From Bog-473 sp963744935 (GTDB taxonomy: Bacteria; Actinomycetota; Acidimicrobiia; Acidimicrobiales; RAAP-2): 64,000 nt of DNA. Positions 35,801 to 43,802 of this stretch are shown in pieces. The translations under genes and the position numbers were made by a program. The DNA lies in assembly GCA_963744935.1 (NCBI GenBank), contig CAVUVM010000004.1:186001-250000 (forward strand), in the 5' to 3' direction. Positions within the stretch are counted from its first letter, which is position 1; every line of letters starts with the position of its first letter. The notes beneath the pieces are model-generated. The model was not told the origin of the DNA. It searched no databases and saw only the letters and a list, made by a program, of their open reading frames with translations.

Positions 35801-36374
35801 GCCGGTACCCACGCGACACGAGCTCGGGCAGGAGCGCATCGAGCTCGAGCTGGTCACCCCGACGTACCACCACGGGTGCGGTCACGCCCAGGGGGCCGAG
35901 TCGTTGGAGCAGCGCGCGCACCGGCGTCACGATCACCCGCGGAGCTGGGATCAAGCCGTCACCCGCACCGGTGAGCGCATCGAGGATGGCAAGTCGCCGC
36001 CCCATGGTCTCGACCTCGGGGCTGACGCGCTCGAAGGGCAGCGTCTCCCACGCCGGCAGCACCACGACCGGACCGCCGACCGCGCCGACGACGCGGCCCT
36101 CGTCGCTCGGCGGTGCCGCCATGAGGCAGGAGAGGTCGTCGCCGATGCGCTCCGCATCGAGCCCGGTTGCAGTGACCACGAGGAGGGGTGCGCGCTCGGT
36201 GAAAGCCGCCAATGCCGCGACGACCACCGCTTGTGCCGCTTCGGGGACGGCGACGGTGGCGTCCGTCGCGCCGATGACGGCCGCCAGCACGGGATCCGTC
36301 CGCAGCAGGCGCGGGAGGGCGGCCAGCGCGCCGGGGGACGGAGAAGACGCGGCGCGGGTGGGGACGGTCGTCAT
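32835..36374 (-). CDS. mfd: Transcription-repair coupling factor Mfd
   Basis: A 1179-residue protein of standard length. It removes RNA polymerase stalled at lesions and recruits UvrA. Residues to about 230 are the UvrB-like interaction domain (VLPAWETLPFERVSP). The RNA polymerase interaction domain follows near 505 (VGSFVVHRQHGVARFDG). The translocase domain has Walker A GDVGFGKTEVAIRA near residue 650, VVDEEQRFGV as motif II, LTLTASPIPRT, and FYVHNRVSDI and AHGQMDEGSLE in the second RecA lobe, then QIRGRVGRAGQRAYAYL. The C-terminal TRCF domain closes the protein. It is 10 bp downstream of pth, part of the conserved actinobacterial operon. Confidence 0.97.
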   Translation of the reverse strand: MTTVPTRAASSPSPGALAALPRLLRTDPVLAAVIGATDATVAVPEAAQAVVVAALAAFTERAPLLVVTATGLDAERIGDDLSCLMAAPPSDEGRVVGAVGGPVVVLPAWETLPFERVSPEVETMGRRLAILDALTGAGDGLIPAPRVIVTPVRALLQRLGPLGVTAPVVVRRGDQLELDALLPELVSRGYRREHQVEHRGEFAVRGGIVDVFPSTADEPVRIDLWGDEVDRLTAFSVSDQRSSGDLDAVAIYGCRELVLTEELRSAAEHLAVRRPWGASVWDRLARGEQFDGMESWLPFVESTERVLPDLLPAAGQVLLVEPRRIRDRGAQLLDEEAALAETLAATWGAKEGEEDAFPRLHLPFERLLRDCPAPVTTMPPVPEGPTVPALAVQRFDPVAGDPARLAAGVTRLVDEGFAVTLCASTGSGAARLAATLATHGVHAPLLDVAPGTPGVAVVAAPITNGFILPGASVAVLSETDVTGRRMPHRRARPRARAADGFFDDLEVGSFVVHRQHGVARFDGVTTRTMGGTTRDYLILQYRGSDRLYLPVEQIEAITPYSGGESPTLSKMGGADWQRTRARARAAAGEVAAELVELYRRRLAVEGHAFGSDTPWQSEMESSFPFVETDDQLKAIADVKADMEEPRPMDRLVCGDVGFGKTEVAIRAAFKAVQDGTQAAVLVPTTLLASQHAQTFADRYAPYPVRVELLSRFLSPAQQKAVVDGLADGSVDVVVGTHRLLGQDVAFKRLGLLVVDEEQRFGVTHKEAVKRMAEGVDVLTLTASPIPRTLEMALTGIRDLSMVNTPPADRRPILTYVGEHDPSAVSEALRRELLREGQTFYVHNRVSDIDRVARELRDLVPEARIAIAHGQMDEGSLETVVLDFWERRYDVLVCTTIIESGIDMPSVNTLIVDRADLLGLGQLHQIRGRVGRAGQRAYAYLFHPADRVLSEQAYERLRTIGEHTELGSGFKIAMRDLEIRGAGNILGSDQSGHIAAVGYDLYVQLVAEAVAEAKGEARPAPPRISVDVPGDAHLPKDYVVAEDARLEAYRRLAGAGTLADVEDIGAEWVDRYGPLPAPAQGLLSLSRLRASALERGITEIAMSSVRPGGTRQPVVRVAPVALPASAQVRLRRVAPGATYREDTAQLLVPISDGDSPADTVRGVIEELLPTADAGRDGGTL

Positions 36375-36384
36375 CTCGGCACGA

Positions 36385-36948
36385 CTAGCTCGGGAGCGCG
36401 TGACACCACGCCATGGCCGCGTCGATGCCGTCGGCGGCGATGCGCTCGACCGCGTCGGCCGCGACCTCCACGGCCGAGGCGAGGGCTTCGCGGACTGCCT
36501 TGGGCGGCCGGCGCAAGACGTGCGAAGCCCCTGCTGCCGCGCTCGGCGGCTTGCCGATGCCGATGCGCACCCGGAGGAAATCCGCGGAGTGCAGATGAGA
36601 CTTGACCGACTGCAGCCCGTTGTGGCCCGCCAGGCCGCCGCCTGCCTTCAGGCGCACGGTGCCCGGCGGCAGGTCGAGCTCGTCGTGCACGATCACGATG
36701 GTCGCCGGATCGGTGACCCCGAAGCGGCGGGCCAGCGCGCGCACCGCGGTCCCGGACTCGTTCATGTAGGTCGTCGGTACGGCAAGCGCCACCCGCCGGC
36801 CCCCCATGGTGACCATCGCCGCCCGCGCCGCCACACCCTTCTCGCCGCGCAGGGACGCGCCATGCCGCTCGGCCAACAGCTCCACGGTGTCGGCGCCCGC
36901 GTTGTGCAGGGTCCCGGCGAACTCCGTTCCCGGGTTGCCCAGCCCCAC
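36385..36948 (-). CDS. pth: Peptidyl-tRNA hydrolase
   Basis: Releases peptides from stalled peptidyl-tRNA. The product from GTG 36948 is 187 residues and begins MGLGNPGTEFAGTLHNAG, containing the catalytic His in LHNAG and the conserved Asn of NPG. VPTTYMNESG, HDELDLPPG and GHNGLQS supply the other substrate-contacting residues. Because usual Pth proteins begin three to ten residues before VGLGNPG, the true start may be upstream. The frame runs back without ATG or GTG to the rplY stop at 37009, and CTG 37005 or CTG 36957 are the only candidates. Gene order rplY-pth-mfd is conserved. Confidence 0.9.
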   Translation of the reverse strand: MGLGNPGTEFAGTLHNAGADTVELLAERHGASLRGEKGVAARAAMVTMGGRRVALAVPTTYMNESGTAVRALARRFGVTDPATIVIVHDELDLPPGTVRLKAGGGLAGHNGLQSVKSHLHSADFLRVRIGIGKPPSAAAGASHVLRRPPKAVREALASAVEVAADAVERIAADGIDAAMAWCHALPS

Positions 36949-37008
36949 GACGAGCAGGTCCGCCGGGGTGCCCCGGCGCTCGGGCCGGGCGAAGGGGCGG
37001 CGCAGCGC

Positions 37009-37678
37009 CTAGCCCTCTTCGGACGTGGGCCCGGATGCCTCCGCACTCGGCTCGGCGGCCGCTGTCTCTCCCTCGGCCGCCCCTTCCACGGCCTCGCCCT
37101 CGGCGGCCTCCTCCACGACGACGCGTGGCGGCTGGCCGACGACGACGGTCGTCTCGGGGTCGACGTCGGTCGTCACGCCTGCGGGCAGCACGAGGTCCGA
37201 GACCCGGACCTGCCCGCCGATGGTCAGTTCGCTGACGTCCGCCTCAATGGCGGTCGGGATGTCGCTGGGGAGGGCGTTGATGGGCAGGGTGAACATCTGC
37301 TGCTCCACGAGACCGTCGCCGTGGTGCACCTCGATCGCCTCGCCCACCACGGTGATCGGCACATCCGCGCTCGATGACCTCGTCGCGGCGCACGATGACG
37401 AAGTCGACGTGGGTGACCGTCTGCGCCACGGGGTGGCGCTGCATGTCGCGGGCGATCGTCAGGTAGGTGCCCGAGCCGGTGTCGAGCGAGAGGAGCTGGT
37501 TGGCCCCCGCCTCGCTGTTGAGGGCCACGCGCAGCTCGCGGGCGCCGACCGCCACCGGCACCGGGTTGGTGCCGTGGCCGTAGATGACGCCGGGGATCTT
37601 CCCCTCCCGACGCAGCCGGCGAACGGCGCGCGAGCCCAGGGGGCGCCCAACCTCGGCAGCGAGTACGACTTCGGCCAT
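37009..37678 (-). pseudogene. rplY: 50S ribosomal protein bL25 (CTC form), frameshifted near 37371
   Basis: Encodes the 5S rRNA-binding protein of the CTC type, with N-terminal L25 fold and C-terminal beta domain. The N-terminal half (AEVVLAAEVGRPLGSRAVRRLR, GVIYGHGTNPVPVAV) is in one frame. The C-terminal half (ITVVGEAIEVHHGDGLVEQQ, then an acidic Ala/Glu-rich tail) is in another. Deleting one base in the GAGCGCGG stretch near 37371 joins IEADVPITVV and gives 222 residues, exactly in frame. A ribosome site GAGGAG precedes ATG 37678. Because the gene is in a conserved housekeeping operon, I read the break as a likely sequencing error rather than true gene loss. Confidence 0.85.
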
Positions 37679-37802
37679 AACGGATCTCCTCGGGGTGGCA
37701 AGAACGTGTCCACGGACGGCGGCAAGCCTCCGGCGAACGGCCCTCTAGCGTAGCCGCCCGGCGGGACGGCGACCCTCCGGACCCCGCCCGGGGCCGAAAC
37801 CC

Positions 37803-38783
37803 CTAGACCAGGTTGTCCCCGCCGAAGAGCTCGGAAACCGAGGTGTCCTCGAACACCGCGTCGATGGCGTCGGCGATGATCTTGGCCACCGAGAGCACCT
37901 CGAGCTTGTCGAAGGTGCGGTCCTCGGCCACGGGCAGCGTGTCGGTCACCACGACCCGTGAGATCGGCGACGCCTTCAGCCGGTCCACCGCGGGGTCCGA
38001 CAGCAGGCCGTGGGTGGCCATGGCGCAGATCTCCGACGCCCCGGCCTCGGCCAGCAGCTCGGCCGCGGCACAGATCGTCCCGGCCGTGTCGATCATGTCG
38101 TCGATGAGTACGCAGTGGCGACCATCCACGTCGCCGATCACGTGGCGGGCCTGCACTTCGTTGTAGGTACCGCGCGGCCGCGTCTTGTAGACGAGGGCCA
38201 GGTCGCACCCCAGGTGCTGGCTGTAGCGCTCGGCCACCTTCACCCGCCCGGCATCGGGGGCCACCACCACGACGTCGTCGCCGAAGTGCTCCTTCATGTA
38301 GGCCTCGAGCACCGGTGCCGCCACCAGGTGGTCGAACGGTGTGTCGAAGAATCCCTGGATCTGACCCGAGTGCAGGTCGACGCTCACTACCCGGTCGGCC
38401 CCCGCCGCCGAGAGCATGTCAGCCACCAGCTTGGCCGTGATCGGCTCGCGCCCGGTCGACTTACGGTCCTGGCGCGAGTAGCCGTAGTAGGGGCACACCG
38501 CCGTGATGCGCTTGGCCGAGGCGCGCTTGGCGGCGTCGATCATGATGAGCTGCTCCATCAGCGAGTCGTTCACCGGGGTGGCGTGCGTCTGGATGATGAA
38601 GACGTCGCAGCCGCGGATGGAGATGTCGTACTTGCAGTAGATCTCGCCGTTGGCGAACTCCCGCAGGTTTGCCTGCCCGAGCTCGACACCCAGGTGGCGT
38701 GCGATGTCGTGCGCGAGCGCCGGATGTGCACGCCCTGAGACCATTTCCAAACGTCGCCGGGGGATCAGCTCCACGGTCCCCAA
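37803..38783 (-). CDS. prs: Ribose-phosphate pyrophosphokinase (PRPP synthetase)
   Basis: Makes PRPP from ribose-5-phosphate and ATP for nucleotide, His and Trp synthesis. The 326-residue product is of normal length. LREFANGEIYCKYDISIRG near residue 41, YYGYSRQDRKSTGREPI as the ATP-binding flexible loop, VDLHSGQIQGFFDTP, the KTRPRGTYNE loop and the PRPP-binding VLIDDMIDTAGT near residue 220 identify it. It lies between glmU and rplY, as in other actinobacteria. The gap to glmU (101 bp) carries a 13-bp repeat array. Confidence 0.96.
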   Translation of the reverse strand: MGTVELIPRRRLEMVSGRAHPALAHDIARHLGVELGQANLREFANGEIYCKYDISIRGCDVFIIQTHATPVNDSLMEQLIMIDAAKRASAKRITAVCPYYGYSRQDRKSTGREPITAKLVADMLSAAGADRVVSVDLHSGQIQGFFDTPFDHLVAAPVLEAYMKEHFGDDVVVVAPDAGRVKVAERYSQHLGCDLALVYKTRPRGTYNEVQARHVIGDVDGRHCVLIDDMIDTAGTICAAAELLAEAGASEICAMATHGLLSDPAVDRLKASPISRVVVTDTLPVAEDRTFDKLEVLSVAKIIADAIDAVFEDTSVSELFGGDNLV

Positions 38784-38820
38784 CGCTACTGCCCCGCCGT
38801 TCGCCCCGTCTCGACTCGTT

Positions 38821-38885
38821 GCGGCTCAGGCTCGCGGCTCGGGCTCGCGGCTCGGGCTCCGGGCTCAGGCTCCGGGCTCGGGACT
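38821..38885. repeat. Five tandem 13-bp units between glmU and prs
   Basis: Five consecutive 13-mers, gcggctcgggctc and close variants (gcggctcaggctc, cgggctcaggctc), fill most of the gap. Units 2 and 3 are identical. The last unit reaches base 38885, the first base (on this strand) of the glmU stop codon triplet. No hairpin with a T-run is seen. Direct observation. Confidence 0.88.
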
Positions 38886-39988
38886 CAGGCGCCGGGACCG
38901 GCCACGACGCCGTGCGGGGCCACCTCGTCGCCGGCCGCCACCTCGGCCCCCGGTTCGAGCACGCTGTAGGGGCCGACGCGTGCGCCGTCCCCGATCGTCG
39001 CCCGGGTGCACACCGACTCGCTCACCACCGCGCCCTCCCCGACCGTGCTGTCGGTCAGCATGGCGTTGGGCCCGATCTCGGCTCCCGCCCCGATCCGGCA
39101 CACGCCGCGCAGGATCACCCCCGGGAGCAGGGACACGTCCGCTTCCAGCGTGACCTCGGCGTCCACGTAGGTGCGCTCGGGGTCCCACATGGTCACGCCC
39201 CGGCGCATCCAGCGCTCGTTGATGCGGTCGCGTAGCTCGGCCTCCGCGATGGCCAGCTGGGCCCGGTCGTTGATCTCGGCCGCCTCCATCGAGTCGGGCA
39301 GGACGAGCGAGCGGACGGTGTAACCGGCGCTGTGCAACACGCCGATCGCGTCGGTGAGGTAGTACTCGCCCTGGGCGTTGGCCGGGCTGAGCCGGCGCAG
39401 GGTGGGCGCCAGGATGCTCCGGCGGAAGCAGTAGATGGAGGTGTTGACCTCGTCGATCCCCTTCTCCTCCTCGGTGGCGTCGGCCTCCTCCACCACCCGG
39501 GTGACCGCACCGTCCTTGCCGTGCACCACGCGGCCGTAGCCGGTCGGGTTTTCGACGATCGTCGAGAGCACGGTGGCCCCGGCGTCCTCGGCCCGGTGCG
39601 CCCACACCAACGTGGCCAGCGTCTGGGGCCGCAGCAGCGGTGTGTCCCCGGGCAGCACCACGACGTCTTCGACCTCGTCGTCATCGTCGTGGGGCAGGCC
39701 GGTCAGCCCGACGGCCAGCGCATCGCCCGTGCCGGTCCTCGTGAGCTGCTCGACGAACTCGATCTCCATGCTCGATGGCGCGTGCTGCACCAGGGTCTTG
39801 GTGACCCACTCGCCCCGGTGACCGACCACCACGACGACCCTCCGCACGTCGATCTCGGCCATGGCGTCGAGCACGTGCAGGATCATCGGCCGGCCGCACA
39901 GGAGGTGGAGCGGCTTGGGCCGCTCCGAGCGCATGCGGGTGCCCTCACCGGCGGCCAGGACCACGGCGGAGAGACGGCGCTCGAGCAC
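38885..39988 (-). CDS. glmU: GlmU-type UDP-GlcNAc pyrophosphorylase lacking the acetyltransferase end
   Basis: The 367-residue product has an intact uridyltransferase half: VVLAAGEGTRMRSERPKPLH near residue 8, the VVVVVGHRGEWV strand, EQLTRTGTGDAL, VLPGDTPLLRPQTL, NPTGYGRVV, EVNTSIYCFRR and AQGEYYLTDAI. A linker (NERWMRRGVTMWDP) and the start of the beta-helix follow. It stops at about the position of E. coli residue 335, before the acetyltransferase catalytic His and acetyl-CoA pocket. Full GlmU proteins have about 450-490 residues. Only 101 bp remain before prs, so no continuation fits in any frame. It should still form UDP-GlcNAc from UTP and GlcNAc-1-phosphate; acetylation must come from elsewhere. 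Confidence 0.88.
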   Translation of the reverse strand: MLERRLSAVVLAAGEGTRMRSERPKPLHLLCGRPMILHVLDAMAEIDVRRVVVVVGHRGEWVTKTLVQHAPSSMEIEFVEQLTRTGTGDALAVGLTGLPHDDDDEVEDVVVLPGDTPLLRPQTLATLVWAHRAEDAGATVLSTIVENPTGYGRVVHGKDGAVTRVVEEADATEEEKGIDEVNTSIYCFRRSILAPTLRRLSPANAQGEYYLTDAIGVLHSAGYTVRSLVLPDSMEAAEINDRAQLAIAEAELRDRINERWMRRGVTMWDPERTYVDAEVTLEADVSLLPGVILRGVCRIGAGAEIGPNAMLTDSTVGEGAVVSESVCTRATIGDGARVGPYSVLEPGAEVAAGDEVAPHGVVAGPGA

Positions 39989-40042
39989 GGCCGCATTCTT
40001 AGCCCGCCAAGATGCCCGGCGTGTGTATGGGACACTCGTTGC

Positions 40043-40957
40043 GTGCCGGGGCTAATTCCCTACGACGAGTTCGGCCTGTTCCACGAGAACGCCGCCGAGT
40101 TCGGCATCCCCTACAACGGCCCGCCCGACGTGCAGCGCGTCGAGGTCGAGGTGGACCCCGGCCGGACCATGTCCAGTCTGCTCTGGGGCGCCGGCACCGG
40201 GAAGCCCGAGCTGGTGCTGGTGCACGGCGGCGCGCAGAACGCCCACACCTGGGACACCGTCGCGCTGGCGCTCGGCCGTCCGCTCCTCGCCGTCGACCTG
40301 CCCGGCCACGGCCACTCCGACGGCGGGCCCGACGGCTCCATCTCGGCCACCAGCAACGGGCGGGACCTCGCCACGGTCATCGCCGAGCTGGCGCCCGAGG
40401 CGCGTGGCGTCGTCGGGATGTCGCTCGGTGGCATCTCGTCGCTGGCGCTGGCCGACCATGCGCCCGAGCTCGTCCGCGCGCTCGTGCTCGTCGACGTCAC
40501 CCCCGGCGTCAACGCGGAGAGGGCGGCGCCGATCACCAACTTCGTCAACGGCCCCGCCAGCTTCGACAGCTTCGATGACCTGCTGGCGCGCACGATCGAG
40601 CACAATCCGGGCCGGACCGAGTCCTCGCTACGGCGCGGCATCCTGCACAACGCGGTCCAGCGCGAGGACGGCAGCTGGGTCTGGCGCTACGCCCGCTTCC
40701 GCACCGACCCCTCGGGCGCCGCCGGACACCCCGAGTTCGCCGATCTGTGGGACGCGGTCTCGCGGCTCACCGTCCCCGTGTTGCTCGTGCGCGGCCTGGC
40801 CTGGTCGGTCGTCGGCGACGAGGACGTCACAGAGTTGCTGCGCCGCCAGCCCGAGGCGTTGGTCATCGGCGTGGAAGGTGCCGGACACAGCGTGCAAGGC
40901 GACCGGCCGCTCGAGCTCGCAACCATCATCCGCGAATTCCTCTACCCCGAAGGTTGA
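40043..40957 (+). CDS. Alpha/beta hydrolase
   Basis: A 304-residue alpha/beta-hydrolase fold enzyme. LVLVHGGAQNAHTWD is the oxyanion-hole HG motif (near residue 56), LAVDLPGHGHSDGG follows, GVVGMSLGGISSLAL holds the nucleophile Ser near residue 135, and GVEGAGHSVQGDRP supplies the catalytic His at the end. I chose GTG 40043 (PGLIPYDEFGLFHENAAEFG), as the longer upstream frame is antisense to glmU. No signal peptide. It overlaps the small membrane protein gene by one base (TGATG), so the two are coupled. Substrate unknown; divergent from glmU with a 54-bp gap. Confidence 0.87.
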   Translation: MPGLIPYDEFGLFHENAAEFGIPYNGPPDVQRVEVEVDPGRTMSSLLWGAGTGKPELVLVHGGAQNAHTWDTVALALGRPLLAVDLPGHGHSDGGPDGSISATSNGRDLATVIAELAPEARGVVGMSLGGISSLALADHAPELVRALVLVDVTPGVNAERAAPITNFVNGPASFDSFDDLLARTIEHNPGRTESSLRRGILHNAVQREDGSWVWRYARFRTDPSGAAGHPEFADLWDAVSRLTVPVLLVRGLAWSVVGDEDVTELLRRQPEALVIGVEGAGHSVQGDRPLELATIIREFLYPEG

Positions 40958-41385
40958 TGGACACGCGCCTCTGGTTCTCGCGGCGCGCGCTCAAGCTGCA
41001 CGCTGTCGTCCTCATCGTCGTCCCGGGCTTCATGGCCTTGTGCGTGTGGCAGATCCACCGCGCCCTCGGCGGCAACAGCCTCTCGTGGGCCTACGTCTTC
41101 GAGTGGCCGCTCTTTGCTGCCTACGCCATCTACATGTGGTGGCGCCTCGTGCACGAGGCCAGCGCGGAGGAGCCGCACGCAGCCGCGACCAACGGCTCCG
41201 GCGGCCAGACCGGTACCGCCCCGGCATCCGCCGGCGCCGCGCGCGGTCTGGCGAGTGCGACCGGACACGACCACACAGCTCGAGACCAACAAGACGAAGA
41301 ACAAGACAGAGAGGACGCCGAGCTCGCCGCCTACAACGAGTACCTCGCGCAACTGGCCGAGCAGGACGAGGCGTCCGGTCGCTGA
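40957..41385 (+). CDS. Small two-helix membrane protein with acidic tail
   Basis: A 142-residue protein, no named family recalled with certainty. Two hydrophobic helices are seen at about residues 14-32 (HAVVLIVVPGFMALCVW) and 48-66 (FEWPLFAAYAIYMWWRLV). The cytoplasmic C-terminus is Ala/Gly-rich, then Asp/Glu/Gln-rich, and ends AYNEYLAQLAEQDEA. Proteins of this layout are conserved across actinobacteria. It is coupled to the upstream hydrolase and stops 10 bp before the tRNA-Gln on the opposite strand. Function unknown. Confidence 0.72.
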   Translation: MDTRLWFSRRALKLHAVVLIVVPGFMALCVWQIHRALGGNSLSWAYVFEWPLFAAYAIYMWWRLVHEASAEEPHAAATNGSGGQTGTAPASAGAARGLASATGHDHTARDQQDEEQDREDAELAAYNEYLAQLAEQDEASGR

Positions 41386-41394
41386 AGATCGGCG

Positions 41395-41467
41395 CTCCGG
41401 GGGGAGGGCTCGAACCTCCAACATCCGGCTCCAAAGGCCGACGTTCTGCCGATTGAACTACCCCGGA
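41395..41467 (-). tRNA. tRNA-Gln (anticodon UUG)
   Basis: On the minus strand the acceptor TCCGGGG pairs with CCCCGGA, the T arm is GGAGG-TTCGAGC-CCTCC and the D arm is GTTC...GAAC. The anticodon stem TCGGC/GCCGG encloses CTTTGGA, giving anticodon UUG, which reads CAA and CAG. The discriminator base is G, as usual for tRNA-Gln. CCA is not encoded. All arms pair well. Confidence 0.93.
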
Positions 41468-41542
41468 CCGAGGCGAGTGCCCGCTCAAGGTTAGGCACGC
41501 CGCGCCCGAGCCCGGACGAAGTCCGGCGGTAGCTTCTGTCTC

Positions 41543-42214
41543 GTGCGCATCTTGGTGGTGGACGACGACCTCGCCGTCCGCCGCTCCATAGACCGGGCCC
41601 TCCGCCTCGAGGGCTACGACGTGACCACGGTGCCCTCGGGCGGGGAGGCACTCGAGGCACTGGCACAGTCGCCCCCCGATGCGCTGATCCTCGACCTCGG
41701 GCTGCCCGATCTCGACGGCCTGACCGTGTGCCGCCGCATGCGGGCCGCCGGCGACGACACACCCGTCCTCATGCTCACGGCGCGCGACGCCGTCGACGAC
41801 CGGGTGCAGGGGCTCGATGCCGGGGCCGACGACTACCTCGTCAAGCCGTTCGCGTTGGCCGAGCTGCTCGCCCGGTTGCGCGCGCTGCTGCGGCGGCGCT
41901 TCGAGGGCGAGGGCGGGCTGCTGCGCGTCGGGGACCTCGCCTTGAACCTCTCCACACGCGAGGGGCAACGCGGCGAGCGCACCTTCACGCTGACTCGCAT
42001 TGAGTTCGACCTGCTCGAGATGTTCCTGCGCCACCCACGCCAGGTGCTCACTCGCGATGTCCTGCTCAACCGGGTCTGGGGCTTCGACTTCGACTCGGGC
42101 ACGAACTCGCTGGCGGTGTACGTCGGCTACCTGCGCCGCAAGCTCGAGGAGGGTGGCGAGCCGCGCTGCATCCAGACGGTGCGCGGCGTGGGTTACGTGC
42201 TGCGGGACTCGTGA
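41543..42214 (+). CDS. OmpR/PhoB-family response regulator (MprA-like)
   Basis: A 223-residue two-domain regulator. The receiver has the acidic pair in LVVDDD, the phosphoacceptor Asp in LILDLGLPD near residue 51, Thr in LTARD, and Lys in DYLVKPF near residue 101. The C-terminal winged helix (residues about 130-222) has FTLTRIEFDLLEMFLRHPRQ, RVWGFDFDSGTNSLAVYVGYLRRKLE and TVRGVGYVL, typical of MprA/PrrA proteins. The start is GTG 41543. Its stop is 4 bp before the histidine kinase start, and the two form a two-component system. The signal is unknown. Confidence 0.93.
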   Translation: MRILVVDDDLAVRRSIDRALRLEGYDVTTVPSGGEALEALAQSPPDALILDLGLPDLDGLTVCRRMRAAGDDTPVLMLTARDAVDDRVQGLDAGADDYLVKPFALAELLARLRALLRRRFEGEGGLLRVGDLALNLSTREGQRGERTFTLTRIEFDLLEMFLRHPRQVLTRDVLLNRVWGFDFDSGTNSLAVYVGYLRRKLEEGGEPRCIQTVRGVGYVLRDS

Positions 42215-42218
42215 ACGC

Positions 42219-43547
42219 GTGACCTTCCGGACGCGCCTGGTCCTTGCGACCACCGTCGCGGTGGTGGTGGCCGTGCTCGCCGCGTCGTTCGCGGCCTTCT
42301 TCGTGGCGCGCAACACGCTGCTCCAGGCGGCCGACAATTCGCTGACTGCCGCCGCGCAGAAGGTCGTGGCCGGCGAGGAGATCGGCTCCACCACCGCCAC
42401 CCTCGGCCAGGTCATCGAACCCAGCGGTGCGGTCGTCTCCGGGGGAGGACTGCCGGTGACGGGTCAGGTCCGGCTCGTGGCGAACAACCTGGCTCCCGCC
42501 TTCTTCACGACCGTCACCGTCGACGGCAGCCAGATGCGCGAGTACGTCGAGCGCCTGCCCGACGACGCGCTGGTCCCGGCGGGCATCCTCCGCGAGGGGG
42601 GCGCCCTGCAGATCGCAACGCTGCTCAACGTCAGCTCGGAGCTGAAGAAGCTCGCGCTGCTGCTCGGCGTCGTGGCCCTCATCGGCGTGCTGCTCGCCGT
42701 CGCGCTCGGCTGGCTCGTCGGCCGCACCGCGCTCGTCCCGCTCAATTCCCTCACGCACACCGTCGAGGACCTGGCCGAGACGACCGACGTCTCGCGCCGC
42801 CTCTCACCCGGTGGTCCGGACGAGCTGGGGCGCCTGCGCCGTACCTTCAACCGCCTGCTCGAGGCGCTCGAGTCCTCTCGCCGGGCCCAGAGCCAGCTCG
42901 TCCTCGACGCCTCCCACGAGCTGCGCACGCCGCTCACCAGCCTGCGCACCAACCTCGAGGTGATCCGCCGCGTCGACGAGCTGAGCGAAGAGGATCGCAA
43001 CGTCCTCGTCGACGACGTGCTGGTCCAGCTCCAGGAGCTGACAGATCTCGTCGGGGACCTGGCCGAGCTCGCGCGCGGTGACCAGCAGCCGGCTGCGCCC
43101 GAGGCGCTCCGCCTCGACCTGCTCGTGCGCGATGCCGTCGCGGTGCAGAGCACGCACGGGCGGACCAAGGACGTGACGTTCGAGCTCGACGCCGCCCCGT
43201 GCTGGGTCGAGGCACATCCCGACCGGCTCAGCCGTGCCGTGGGCAACCTGCTCGACAACGCGCGCAAGTGGAGCCCGCCGGGCCAGTCCGTCTCGGTCCT
43301 GTGCCGGGAGGGGGCGGTCGTCGTGCACGACCATGGTCCGGGGATCGCCGAGCAGGACCTCCCGCACATCTTCGACCGCTTCTATCGCTCTCCGGCTGCC
43401 CGTGGGCTGCCCGGATCGGGCCTGGGCCTGGCCATCGTCGCCCAAGTGGTCAAGGGCGAGGGCGGCACGATCTTGGCCGAGAACGACCCCGCCGGCGGCG
43501 CCCGCATGTCCATGCGCCTGCCCACCGTCTCCGCGCCCGACGACTGA
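42219..43547 (+). CDS. Sensor histidine kinase (HAMP-HisKA-HATPase)
   Basis: The 442-residue kinase pairs with the response regulator just upstream. A first transmembrane helix is at about residues 8-30 (VLATTVAVVVAVLAASFAAFF), an extracytoplasmic sensor region of about 115 residues follows, then a second helix near 150-170 (LALLLGVVALIGVLLAVAL) and a HAMP linker. The phospho-His lies in LVLDASHELRTPLTSLRT near residue 231. The ATPase domain has LSRAVGNLLDNARKW (N box), VHDHGPGIAEQDLPHIFDRF (G1/F) and GLPGSGLGLAIV (G2). GTG 42219 is the start. The MprB-like layout suggests envelope stress sensing, which is inference. Confidence 0.93.
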   Translation: MTFRTRLVLATTVAVVVAVLAASFAAFFVARNTLLQAADNSLTAAAQKVVAGEEIGSTTATLGQVIEPSGAVVSGGGLPVTGQVRLVANNLAPAFFTTVTVDGSQMREYVERLPDDALVPAGILREGGALQIATLLNVSSELKKLALLLGVVALIGVLLAVALGWLVGRTALVPLNSLTHTVEDLAETTDVSRRLSPGGPDELGRLRRTFNRLLEALESSRRAQSQLVLDASHELRTPLTSLRTNLEVIRRVDELSEEDRNVLVDDVLVQLQELTDLVGDLAELARGDQQPAAPEALRLDLLVRDAVAVQSTHGRTKDVTFELDAAPCWVEAHPDRLSRAVGNLLDNARKWSPPGQSVSVLCREGAVVVHDHGPGIAEQDLPHIFDRFYRSPAARGLPGSGLGLAIVAQVVKGEGGTILAENDPAGGARMSMRLPTVSAPDD

Positions 43548-43653
43548 GTTTTCCCGCGGGCTTGCTCGAGTAAATCTCAGGCTTCTACCATCCCAGGGCC
43601 TCGGGTCGACCCTGCCACCGCCTTGGCGGGGTCCCTGAGTGTTGGGGGTGAAG

Positions 43654-43689
43654 GTGGTCCCGTTCCCCATCGCCAGGGGACGGGACCAC
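43654..43689. terminator. Long stem-loop downstream of the histidine kinase
   Basis: A 14-bp stem with one bulged T and a 7-base loop (gtggtcccgt.tcccc with ggggacgggaccac) lies about 107 bp after the kinase stop. No T-run follows on the plus strand, so it is not a canonical Rho-independent terminator, but the position between convergent genes fits a transcript end. Confidence 0.5.
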
Positions 43690-43802
43690 TCCCCCATTCT
43701 TCGCGACTTCTTAGAGAACCCCAACGTCGGCCCCAGATGGCGGACGCAGACTGGCAGTACCCCCGGTGGAATGGGAGATCGCCACTTTCACCACCGATCC
43801 CG

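Noticed and set aside
41468..41542. Specific promoter between tRNA-Gln and the response regulator
   Set aside because: The gap must hold promoters for divergent genes, but I could not see convincing -35/-10 elements in the GC-rich sequence.
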